Positions 7,437 to 15,911 of a DNA stretch of 37,183 nucleotides are shown here, piece by piece. A program made the translations under genes and the position numbers. The DNA is from Actinacidiphila rubida. GTDB taxonomy: Bacteria; Actinomycetota; Actinomycetes; Streptomycetales; Streptomycetaceae. The notes beneath the pieces are model-generated. The model did not search any database. It saw nothing but the letters and a program-made list of their open reading frames with translations, and had not been told where the DNA came from. Each line of letters opens with the position of its first letter. Within the stretch, counting starts at the first letter, position 1. The stretch is from the NCBI RefSeq assembly GCF_900110255.1, contig NZ_FODD01000062.1:1-37183 (forward strand). Reading direction: 5' to 3'.

Positions 7437-9071
7437 ATGTCCGACGTCACCGTCGTCTGCTCCCACGTCTCCTTCTCCTGGCCCGACGACACCCCCGTCT
7501 TCCAGGACCTGTCCTTCACCCTGGCGGCCGGGCGCACCGGCCTGGTCGCCCCGAACGGCGCCGGCAAGAGCACCCTGCTCAAGCTGATCGCCGGCGAGCT
7601 GGCACCCGCCGCCGGCTCCGTGTCCGTCGGCGGCACGCTCGGCTACCTCCCGCAGACCCTGCCGCTGACCGGCGGCCTCACCGTCGCCGAGGTGCTCGGC
7701 GTCGACACGGTGATCCGCGCCATCGACGCCGTCGAGGCGGGCGACGTGAGCGAGGAGCACTTCACCGCCATCGGCGACGACTGGGACATCGAGGAGCGCA
7801 CCCGCGCCCAGCTCGACCGTCTCGGCCTGGGCCACCTCGCCCTCGACCGCCGCCTGGGCACCCTCAGCGGCGGGCAGGTCGTCTCCCTCGGCCTGGCCGC
7901 GCAACTGCTCAGGCGCCCGGACGTGCTGCTCCTCGACGAGCCGACCAACAACCTCGACCTGGAGGCCCGGCACACCCTCTACGACGTGCTGGCCGACTTC
8001 CCCGGCTGCCTGCTGCTGGTCAGTCACGACCGCGCGCTGCTCGACCGGATGGAGCGGATCGCCGAACTCGGCGGCGACGAACTGCGCTTCTACGGCGGCA
8101 ACTTCAGCGCCTACGAGGAGGCCGTGCAGGCCGAGCAGGAGGTCGCGGAGAAGAACGTCCGCAACGCCGAGCAGGAACTGAAGCGCGAGAAGCGGGAGAT
8201 GCAGCAGGCCCGCGAGCGCGCCGAGCGCCGCGCCAGCAACGCCGCCCGCAACCTGAAGAACGCCGGGCTGCCCCGCATCTTCGCCGGCACCATGAAGCGC
8301 GGCGCGCAGGAGTCGGCGGGCCGTGCCGGGCAGATGCACGCGGCCCGGGTCAGCGACGCCAAGTCGCGGCTCGACGAGGCCGGGCGCGGGCTGCGCGAGG
8401 AGCAGCGCATCACCCTGGACCTGCCCGACACCCAGGTGCCGGCCGGGCGCACCCTCTTCCTCGGCGAGGACCTGCAGGTCCACCACGGCGGGCGGCCGGT
8501 GTTCGCCGACGGCGGCACCGCCCTGACGATCCGCGGCCCCGAACGCATCGCCCTGACCGGCCCCAACGGTGCGGGCAAGACCACGCTGCTGCGCCTGGTC
8601 ACCGGTGATCTGGCCCCGGACAGCGGCGTGATCACGCGCAACGACGGCCGGATCGCGTACCTGTCGCAGCGCCTGGACCTGCTCGACCCCGACCGCACGG
8701 TGGCGGAGAACTTCGCCGCCTTCGCCCCGGAACGGCCCGAGGCCGAGCGGATGAACCTGCTCGCCCGCTTCCTCTTCCGCGGCGCGCGGGCCCACCTTCC
8801 GGTGGGTGTGCTGTCCGGTGGCGAACGGCTGCGCGCCACCCTCGCCTGCGTGCTGTGCGCCGAGCCCGCGCCGCACCTGCTGCTGCTCGACGAGCCGACC
8901 AACAACCTCGACCTGGTCAGCGCCGGCCAGCTGGAGAGCGCCCTCAACTCCTACCGGGGCGCGTTCATGGTGGTCAGCCACGACGAGCGGTTCCTCGCCG
9001 AGATCGGTGTCGACCGCTGGCTGCGGCTGGCCGGCGGGGAGCTGCAGGAGACCGGGGCGCCGGAGGTGTGA
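7437..9071 (+). CDS. ABC-F family ATPase, ribosome-associated (Uup/EttA-like arrangement)
   Basis: 544 aa, two fused ATP-binding cassettes and no membrane segment. Cassette 1: Walker A APNGAGKSTLL (about 38-48), signature LSGGQ, Walker B LLLDEPTNNLDL. A charged, Arg/Lys/Glu-rich linker of about 80 residues (AEQEVAEKNVRNAEQELKR and onwards) is the segment that enters the ribosomal E site in this class. Cassette 2: TGPNGAGKTTLLR, LSGGERLRATLA, LLLDEPTNNLDL, with VVSHDERFL. ABC-F proteins rescue ribosomes stalled by antibiotics or hard-to-translate sequences. The ATG is preceded by GAGG nine bases upstream. The structured leader supports a drug-inducible role. A second ABC-F follows 80 bases later. 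Confidence 0.9.
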   Translation: MSDVTVVCSHVSFSWPDDTPVFQDLSFTLAAGRTGLVAPNGAGKSTLLKLIAGELAPAAGSVSVGGTLGYLPQTLPLTGGLTVAEVLGVDTVIRAIDAVEAGDVSEEHFTAIGDDWDIEERTRAQLDRLGLGHLALDRRLGTLSGGQVVSLGLAAQLLRRPDVLLLDEPTNNLDLEARHTLYDVLADFPGCLLLVSHDRALLDRMERIAELGGDELRFYGGNFSAYEEAVQAEQEVAEKNVRNAEQELKREKREMQQARERAERRASNAARNLKNAGLPRIFAGTMKRGAQESAGRAGQMHAARVSDAKSRLDEAGRGLREEQRITLDLPDTQVPAGRTLFLGEDLQVHHGGRPVFADGGTALTIRGPERIALTGPNGAGKTTLLRLVTGDLAPDSGVITRNDGRIAYLSQRLDLLDPDRTVAENFAAFAPERPEAERMNLLARFLFRGARAHLPVGVLSGGERLRATLACVLCAEPAPHLLLLDEPTNNLDLVSAGQLESALNSYRGAFMVVSHDERFLAEIGVDRWLRLAGGELQETGAPEV

Positions 9072-9151
9072 CGGGCGGTCCGGCCGCGGCCCGCGTCCGA
9101 GGCGCCCGTCGCCCCGCGGGCCGACCACCGCACCCCCCGGACGGACACCCC

Positions 9152-10804
<1,653 letters not shown>

Positions 10805-10826
10805 CGATCCCTTGCGTTCGGCGCCT

Positions 10827-10847
10827 GTCACCTGTCAAGATGGTGAT
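10827..10847. promoter_or_regulatory. Dyad operator, site 4 of 6 (touches the CGNR start codon)
   Basis: Arms GTCACC and GGTGAT, spacer TGTCAAGAT. It occupies the 21 bases immediately before the GTG start of the CGNR regulator, leaving no room for a separate ribosome binding site. A leaderless transcript with the operator over the promoter, and autoregulation, would fit. Confidence 0.75.
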
Positions 10848-11411
10848 GTGAATCTTAACCATGTCTTCGTGTGCGGCCACCCGGCTCTCGACTTCGCGGC
10901 CACCCTGCGGGCCCGGCGCTCGACCCGGTTCGAGATGTTCGTGACGCCGGAGCGCCTCAACGCCTGGTACGTGGAGTCCGGACTCGTGGACACGATCACC
11001 CCCGGCGAGGAGGCGGACGTCCGCGCGGCCACCACGGTGCGCGAGGCGCTCTACCAGCTGGTCACCAACCGCCGGCTCGGCGAGGCCTTCGACCGCGAGG
11101 CGCTCGCGGTGGTCAACGGCGCCGCGCGCAAGCCGCCCGCCACGCCCCAGCTCACCCTGACCGGCCGCCACACCGAGGCCACCCCGGAGCAGGCCCTGGC
11201 GACCGTCGCCCGGCAGGCCGTCGAACTGCTCAGCGGCCCGGACGTGCCCCTGATGAAGGAGTGCGGCAACCCCGAGTGCACGCGCGTGTACATCGACCGC
11301 TCCCGCGGGATGCGCCGTCAGTGGTGCGGCATGGAGTCCTGCGGCAACAAGATCAAGGCCGCGGCGTACCGCGCCCGGAAGAAGACCGTGCCGGCGGCGA
11401 CCGCGCACTGA
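10848..11411 (+). CDS. CGNR zinc-finger/ABATE-domain transcriptional regulator
   Basis: 187 aa. The N-terminal ABATE domain (GHPALDFAATLRARRSTRFE at about 8-27) is a predicted small-molecule or stress-sensing module. The C-terminal zf-CGNR domain shows KECGNPECTRVYIDRSR and QWCGMESCGNKIKAAAYRARK, with the four cysteines expected to hold zinc and a basic tail for DNA. The GTG directly follows the dyad operator and no ribosome binding site is visible; the frame runs back to 10812 (TTG), but those residues would be encoded by the operator itself. A 14-bp terminator hairpin follows. It is the obvious candidate to bind the six dyads, including its own. Direct evidence for family: strong; for target: inference. 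Confidence 0.85.
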   Translation: MNLNHVFVCGHPALDFAATLRARRSTRFEMFVTPERLNAWYVESGLVDTITPGEEADVRAATTVREALYQLVTNRRLGEAFDREALAVVNGAARKPPATPQLTLTGRHTEATPEQALATVARQAVELLSGPDVPLMKECGNPECTRVYIDRSRGMRRQWCGMESCGNKIKAAAYRARKKTVPAATAH

Positions 11412-11433
11412 GCCTCCGGCTCCCCCTCCTCCC

Positions 11434-11470
11434 TCGGCCCGGACGGCTCCGCACACGCCGTCCGGGCCGA
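11434..11470 (+). terminator. Terminator after the CGNR regulator
   Basis: A 14-bp perfect stem (11434-11447 with 11457-11470) and a nine-base loop, 22 bases after the stop. The following 160 bases to the next gene are alternating purine/pyrimidine-rich (CGCACACG-type) with no gene seen. Confidence 0.8.
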
Positions 11471-11631
11471 CACGTGTCCGCACACCCGCGCCGCGTGCCC
11501 GCCCGCGCACACCCGCACACGCGTCCGCACGCGCATGTTCCGTGCGTGCACGTCTGTGCACGCACATGCACATGGACCCCTCGGTGTGAGTACGATGCCC
11601 AGCACCACGAATTTCGAGGGAGTGAAATGCT

Positions 11632-12234
11632 GTGACCAGCCGACAGGCCGCCACGCTCCAGGCGCGGTACGTCGAACAGGCCGCATCGGACCTGGACGAG
11701 AACCGGCGGCGGCAGCGCGAACTGGCGGAGAAGATCGCCGTGTTGAAGCAGGAGGAGGCGCTCCTCGCCGACATCCTGCGGCTCGCGGAGCAGTACGAGG
11801 GTTTCGCCGACGCCTCCCGCCTGCCCGAGCAGCTCTCGGACGAGCCGGCCGGCGCCGCGCGGGCCCGCACCGCCACACGTGGGACGGCCGCCCGCGGTGG
11901 CGCGAAGTCCAGGGGATCGGCCAAGGGCACGGCCAAGAGCACGGCGAAGGCGAAGGGCACGGCGAAGGCCGGCGCGAAGGACACCTCGCACCGGCCGTTG
12001 CTCGGCGATCTGCTGGCGGACCTGCTCGCCGGCCACGACGAGCCGCGCCAGGCCCAGGAGCTGCGGGACGAGCTGCTGGTGAAGCACCCGGACCGCAACC
12101 CGACGCCCCAGGTCGTGCGGAACACCCTCGAGTCACTGGTCGCCAAGGGCCGCATCCGGCGTCACAAGCAGCAGCGTTCCGTCATGTACACCCTCGACGA
12201 CACGCACGCGGCGGTGCCGGGCGGCGAGGGCTGA
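11632..12234 (+). CDS. Coiled-coil protein with Lys/Ala-rich linker and C-terminal winged helix
   Basis: 200 aa, not assigned to a named family. Residues 1-60 form a charged helical region (RRRQRELAEKIAVLKQEEALL) likely to dimerise. Residues about 78-115 are a Lys/Ala/Gly/Thr repeat (SAKGTAKSTAKAKGTAKAG) resembling the DNA-coating tails of actinobacterial HU and histone-H1-like proteins. Residues about 120-190 look like a small winged helix (LLGDLLADLLAGHDEPRQA, VVRNTLESLVAKGRIRR). GTG 11632 follows GAGGGAG. Inference: a DNA-binding regulator or nucleoid-associated protein. A convergent hairpin region separates it from GPP34. Confidence 0.7.
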   Translation: MTSRQAATLQARYVEQAASDLDENRRRQRELAEKIAVLKQEEALLADILRLAEQYEGFADASRLPEQLSDEPAGAARARTATRGTAARGGAKSRGSAKGTAKSTAKAKGTAKAGAKDTSHRPLLGDLLADLLAGHDEPRQAQELRDELLVKHPDRNPTPQVVRNTLESLVAKGRIRRHKQQRSVMYTLDDTHAAVPGGEG

Positions 12235-12252
12235 CACCCCGCACCGCACACG

Positions 12253-12290
12253 GCACCGCGCCCGGTGCGGGTGTGCCGGCCCCTGGGCCG
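12253..12290. terminator. Pair of short hairpins between convergent genes
   Basis: Stem GCACCG/CGGTGC (12253-12268) and stem CGGCC/GGCCG (12277-12290) lie between the stops of two converging genes. They may terminate both strands. Confidence 0.4.
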
Positions 12291-12298
12291 TGCCCGCT

Positions 12299-12931
12299 CT
12301 AGTAGCCGCGCCACACGTTGTCGAAGGCGTCGTTCTCGATGTTCCGGCGCAGCCGCTGCGCCTCCAGCTCCGTCACCGCGTCGCCCACGGCGGCCAGCAG
12401 CGTCGACACCGGGTCGTCGTCATCGTCCGCGTCACCCTTCGCGTCACCGTCCGCGGCGTCAACGTGCGCCTCGTCCGCGGTGTCCTCGTCCGGGTTCTCC
12501 TCGTCCCCGGCCGGGGTGTCCGAGACACCCAGGGTGGACAGCAGGCCGGTGAGGACCGGCTCGCCCGACGCCCGGCGCTCCTCGGCGCGGGCCTGCTCCG
12601 CGGTCGCGCCCGCCCCGGGCCCGGCGACCTGCCCGGACCGTTCCAGGTCCTGGACGTAGGCCGCGGCGAGTCCCTCGCCACGCCGCCACAGCCAGTCCGC
12701 GATCTTCTCGCGGTCCTTCCGCGCGAGTGCGGCTTCCGCCGCGTCCAGCAGCGGGTCACCCGTGGTCACGGGCAGTCCCGGCACGATGCGGTCGCCGTCC
12801 AGGGTGAGCGCGCCGCGCTCCAGGAGGTCGATCGCCTCGGCGCCGGCGAGCCCGAGCGACAGGTCGCCCCGCTCCACGTCACCGGTCGGCAAGCTCAGGG
12901 CGACCAGTGCAAGGTCGCGTGCTGTGGTCAT
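12299..12931 (-). CDS. GPP34 family (Golgi phosphoprotein 3-like) protein
   Basis: 210 aa. The N-terminus (MTTARDLALVALSLPTG, then AEAIDLLERGALTL and DRIVPG) is the GPP34 fold start; the C-terminus (AVTELEAQRLRRNIENDAFD) is the usual closing helix. In eukaryotes GPP34/GOLPH3 binds phosphoinositide membranes; the function of the many actinobacterial copies is unknown. Residues about 150-185 are a highly acidic insert (DEENPDEDTADEAHVD and GDADDDDDP). ATG 12931 overlaps the stop of the flavoprotein gene as ATGA, implying translational coupling. It is the last gene of the Ohr operon. Confidence 0.85.
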   Translation of the reverse strand: MTTARDLALVALSLPTGDVERGDLSLGLAGAEAIDLLERGALTLDGDRIVPGLPVTTGDPLLDAAEAALARKDREKIADWLWRRGEGLAAAYVQDLERSGQVAGPGAGATAEQARAEERRASGEPVLTGLLSTLGVSDTPAGDEENPDEDTADEAHVDAADGDAKGDADDDDDPVSTLLAAVGDAVTELEAQRLRRNIENDAFDNVWRGY

Positions 12932-14367
12932 GAACGGCACCCCGTCTCCAGCAGTCTCAGCCACACTTCACTGATGGTAGGGAAAGCCGGTACGGCGTGC
13001 CAAAGGCGCTCGACCGGTATCTCCCCGGTGATGGCGAGGGTGGCCGCGTGCAGCAGTTCGGCGACCCCCGGTCCGGCGAACGTCGCGCCGACGACGGTGC
13101 GGCGTTCGCGGTCGATCAGGATCCGGGCCCGGCCCCGGTAGTCGGGGCGGTACTGCAGGGCGCCCGCGACCTGGCCCATGTCGTAGTCCACCACCTGGAC
13201 GTCGCGTCCGGCGCGCTCCGCCTCGTGGGCCGTCAGCCCCACGGAGGCGACCTCGGGGGCGGTGAAGACGACGCCGGGGACCGCCACCGTGTCGGCCGTG
13301 GCCCGGTGCGGCGACCACCGGCGGGTGTCGGGCGCCTCGCCCCGGGCCCGGGCGGCGATCACGGAACCGGCGATGCGGGCCTGGTACTTGCCCTGGTGGG
13401 TGTACAGCGCACGTCCGTTGACGTCGCCGGCCGCGTACAGCCAGTCGCCCGGCACGGCCGTGACGGTCAGGCTGTCGTCGACGCCCAGCCAGTCGCCCGG
13501 CGTCAGGTCCACGGTCTCCAGCCCCACGTCGGCGGAGCGCGGCACGCGGCCGGTGGCGAACAGGATCTCGTCGGCGGTCAGTTCGGCCCCGTCGGAGGTG
13601 ATGGCCCGGACCTCGCCGTGGGCGGTGCGCCATGCGGCGGTGGCGTAGGTGCCCAGCCGGACGTCCACGCCCGCCTCCCGCAGGCCCTCGGCGACGAGAT
13701 CACTCGCGAACGGCTCCATGCGGGGCAGCAGCCGCTCGCCGCGGGCGAGCAGCGTCACCTGGCTGCCCAGGCCCTGCCAGGCGGTGGCCATCTCCACGCC
13801 GACCACGCCCCCGCCGACGACCACCAGGCGCAGCGGCACCTCCTGGGCGCTGGTCGCCTCCCGGCTGGTCCACGGCCGCAGGGCCGCCAGGCCCGGCAGG
13901 TCGGGCAGGGCCGCGGCGCTGCCGGTGCACACGGCGACCGCGTGGCGGGCGCGCAGGCGCACGACCTCGCCGCCGGGCGTGGTCACCGCCACCTCGCGGA
14001 CCCCCGTGAGCCGGCCGTGGCCGCGCAGCAGCTCGATGCCCGCCGACGCGATCCACTCGGCCTGGCCCTCGTCGTTCCAGCCGGAGGCCATGCGGTCGCG
14101 GTGCGCCAGGACCGCCTTGACGTCCAGCGGGCCCTCGGCCGCGGGGCCGAGCCCCGGGACGCGGGCGGCGTCGGCGTGCAGCAGCACCGGGCGCAGCAGT
14201 GCCTTGCTGGGGTCGCAGGCCCAGTACGAGCACTCGCCGCCGGCCAGTTCGCTCTCCACGATCACGGTGCTCAGGCCCGCGGCCGCGGTGCGGTCCGCGA
14301 CGTTCTCGCCGACGGGTCCCGCGCCGATCACGACGACGTCGCAGGTGCGGATGGTCTCGGTGGTCAT
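12928..14367 (-). CDS. FAD/NAD(P)-dependent disulfide oxidoreductase (lipoamide dehydrogenase/mercuric reductase-like)
   Basis: 479 aa. FAD site VVVIGAGPVGENVA (about 11-24), redox disulfide GGECSYWACDPSKALL with Cys46 and Cys51, NAD(P) site VVVGGGVVGVEMA (about 175), FAD-closing LYAAGDVNG, and a dimerisation domain. At the C-terminus the usual HxHPTxSE active-site motif reads HAVPAFPTISE: Phe462 takes the place of the catalytic-base histidine while Glu467 remains. The ATG follows AAGGACA; the frame extends upstream without family similarity. It lies in the Ohr operon, 56 bases after the VOC gene, so recycling of dithiol (lipoyl- or mycothiol-type) reductant for Ohr is attractive but unproven. 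Confidence 0.88.
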   Translation of the reverse strand: MTTETIRTCDVVVIGAGPVGENVADRTAAAGLSTVIVESELAGGECSYWACDPSKALLRPVLLHADAARVPGLGPAAEGPLDVKAVLAHRDRMASGWNDEGQAEWIASAGIELLRGHGRLTGVREVAVTTPGGEVVRLRARHAVAVCTGSAAALPDLPGLAALRPWTSREATSAQEVPLRLVVVGGGVVGVEMATAWQGLGSQVTLLARGERLLPRMEPFASDLVAEGLREAGVDVRLGTYATAAWRTAHGEVRAITSDGAELTADEILFATGRVPRSADVGLETVDLTPGDWLGVDDSLTVTAVPGDWLYAAGDVNGRALYTHQGKYQARIAGSVIAARARGEAPDTRRWSPHRATADTVAVPGVVFTAPEVASVGLTAHEAERAGRDVQVVDYDMGQVAGALQYRPDYRGRARILIDRERRTVVGATFAGPGVAELLHAATLAITGEIPVERLWHAVPAFPTISEVWLRLLETGCRS

Positions 14368-14423
14368 GTGTCCTGTGTCCTTCGGTGGACGGTGCCGGCC
14401 GCGGGTGTCGGCGGGCGCGTGGG

Positions 14424-14870
14424 TCAGCGGCCGGGGGCGCGCTGGGTGACCTCCTGGAGGAACCACTCGTTGCCGTCCGGGTCGGTGAAGGCGGCGAAGG
14501 TGCCGTAGCTGGCCCGCTCGGGGTGCGGTCCGGGGATCCGGTAGGCGTCGCCCGCGTGGCGGAAGGCGCCGGTGGCGTCCCGGAAGGGCCCGGTGACGTC
14601 GACCCCGCGGGAGGTCAGCTCCTCCTGCGCCTTGGTGATGTCGGTGACCGTCAGCTGCAGGCCGTGCAGGGTGCCCGGGGCCTGCGCGGTCAGGCCCTCG
14701 CCGAAGATGACGGACGCCTCGGACCCGGGCGGGGTCACCTGCACGATCCGGTAGCCGTCGTTGATCGGGAAGTCGGCGTCCAGGCGCCAGCCGAGCCGCT
14801 CCACGTAGAAGCCCTTGGCGCGGACGGCGTCCGCGACCGGGAGGATGACGACTTCGAGCTTCATGTCCAT
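14424..14870 (-). CDS. VOC-superfamily (glyoxalase/dioxygenase-like) protein
   Basis: 148 aa. Two beta-alpha-beta-beta-beta modules typical of the VOC fold: MKLEVVILPVADAVRAKGFY through GYRIVQVTPPGSEASVIFG, then LHGLQLTVTDITKAQEELT through FAAFTDPDGNEWFLQEVT. Streptomyces genomes hold many such proteins acting as glyoxalases, drug-binding proteins or unknowns; the usual metal ligands are not all obvious here. ATG 14870 or 14864 (MDMK) are both possible. It is the third gene of the minus-strand Ohr unit. Confidence 0.82.
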   Translation of the reverse strand: MDMKLEVVILPVADAVRAKGFYVERLGWRLDADFPINDGYRIVQVTPPGSEASVIFGEGLTAQAPGTLHGLQLTVTDITKAQEELTSRGVDVTGPFRDATGAFRHAGDAYRIPGPHPERASYGTFAAFTDPDGNEWFLQEVTQRAPGR

Positions 14871-14913
14871 GGCTGTGCTCTCGCTCTCTCTGGTCAGGCG
14901 GGTCGGGGTCGGT

Positions 14914-15111
14914 TCAGAGGAAGGGGGCCGGGCCGGGGCCGTGCCCGAACAGCACGGCGCCCTCGGCCCAGTTCCAGACCTGCTCGGCGGTGGGCCACGC
15001 GCGGTCCCGCGGACCCGCCGCGTCCCGGGGCGGCCGCCCGGCGACGGGGGCCGGGGCCCGGCCGGTGGCCGGGCGGCGCCGATCGGCGATCCGTGCGCGG
15101 GTGCGTGTCAT
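14914..15111 (-). CDS. Possible small protein in the Ohr operon
   Basis: 65 aa. ATG 15111 has GAGAGGG at a good distance and starts 21 bases after the Ohr stop; the stop is 43 bases before the VOC gene. The N-terminal half is Arg/Pro/Ala-rich, as chance GC-rich frames often are, but the C-terminal half (WPTAEQVWNWAEGAVLFG) has varied, protein-like composition. No family recognised. It could be a real operon peptide or chance. Confidence 0.4.
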   Translation of the reverse strand: MTRTRARIADRRRPATGRAPAPVAGRPPRDAAGPRDRAWPTAEQVWNWAEGAVLFGHGPGPAPFL

Positions 15112-15132
15112 GGCGGCCCTCTCAGCGGCGGG

Positions 15133-15558
15133 TCAGGCGGCGGTCGCGTGGAGGGTGACCGGGATGTTGCCGCGGGTGGCCTTGGAGTACGGGCAGATCT
15201 GGTGGGCGGCGTGCGCGAGTTCCTCGGCGGTGGCCTGGTCCACGCCGCCGATCTCCGGGCTGAGCACCGCGGACAGTGAGAACTCGCCGTCGTCGCCGTG
15301 GGTCAGGGTGATCTCGGCGGTGATCCTGGTGCTGGTCAGCCGGACCTTGCGGGTGGCGGCGGCCCGGCGGAGCGCGCCGAGGAAGCAGGCGGCCCAGCCG
15401 GCGGCGAACAGCTGCTCGGGGTTGGTCGCACTCCCGGCGCCGCCGAACTCCTTGGGGATCGCGAGGCCGGTCTCCAGCAGGCCGTCGGACGACTGGACGT
15501 GACCGCCGTTCCTGCCCTCTCCGTCGACGTCGACGACGGCGGTGTAGCTGACTGCCAT
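15133..15558 (-). CDS. ohr: Organic hydroperoxide resistance protein (Ohr, OsmC family)
   Basis: 141 aa, full length. Ohr reduces fatty-acid and other organic hydroperoxides using a thiol pair re-reduced by lipoylated proteins. Catalytic residues are all present: Arg16, Glu48 (NPEQLF), Cys58 in AACFLGAL and Cys122 in ICPYSKATRGN, each shifted by three from the well-studied Xylella enzyme. ATG 15558 is chosen because GGGGAG lies eight bases before it. The gene heads a probable five-gene unit (small ORF, VOC, flavoprotein, GPP34). Two dyad operators lie 61 and 103 bases upstream. No MarR-type OhrR gene is adjacent, which is unusual for ohr. Confidence 0.93.
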   Translation of the reverse strand: MAVSYTAVVDVDGEGRNGGHVQSSDGLLETGLAIPKEFGGAGSATNPEQLFAAGWAACFLGALRRAAATRKVRLTSTRITAEITLTHGDDGEFSLSAVLSPEIGGVDQATAEELAHAAHQICPYSKATRGNIPVTLHATAA

Positions 15559-15618
15559 GACTGAGCTCCCCATCTGAACGGAAGGACCTGGACCACCTCC
15601 GACCGGCCACTTCTGCAT

Positions 15619-15639
15619 GTCACCGGTTGAGCTGGTGAC
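15619..15639. promoter_or_regulatory. Dyad operator, site 5 of 6 (upstream of ohr)
   Basis: Perfect arms GTCACC and GGTGAC, spacer GGTTGAGCT. It lies 60 bases from the ohr ATG, in the divergent region shared with the LAL regulator. It is exactly 42 bp (four helical turns) from site 6. Confidence 0.75.
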
Positions 15640-15660
15640 GTCATCATGGCAGTCCTGTTC

Positions 15661-15681
15661 GTCACCCGTCAAGGTGGTGAT
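15661..15681. promoter_or_regulatory. Dyad operator, site 6 of 6 (ohr/LAL intergenic)
   Basis: Arms GTCACC and GGTGAT, spacer CGTCAAGGT. Same helical face as site 5. It could serve ohr, the divergent LAL gene (230 bases away), or both. Confidence 0.75.
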
Positions 15682-15819
15682 GCAGGGAGCCTTCGTGCGC
15701 ACACCTCTCCGGCCGCTCCCGCCGTCGGCGGGGCACACGTTGCTCGCGCGGGAGTGCCGGGACAACAGGGGCAGGTGTGTCAGGAAACGCGGGTAACCAG
15801 GGCAATTCACCGATCCCGC

Positions 15820-15849
15820 GTGACTCCGGGCACCCGGGCGATCTAGTGT
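15820..15849 (+). promoter_or_regulatory. Candidate promoter of the LAL regulator
   Basis: -10-like TAGTGT (15844-15849) with GTGACT (15820-15825) at 18-base spacing. Just downstream, GTG 15871 to TGA 15900 is a ten-codon frame (MGTPELVHV) behind GGAGAGG, ending 11 bases before the LAL start; it might couple translation. Low certainty for both. Confidence 0.35.
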
Positions 15850-15911
15850 TCGTTCGGAGAGGTGAGAGCGGTGGGCACGCCAGAACTGGTCCACGTGTGA
15901 AGGGGGCAGGG

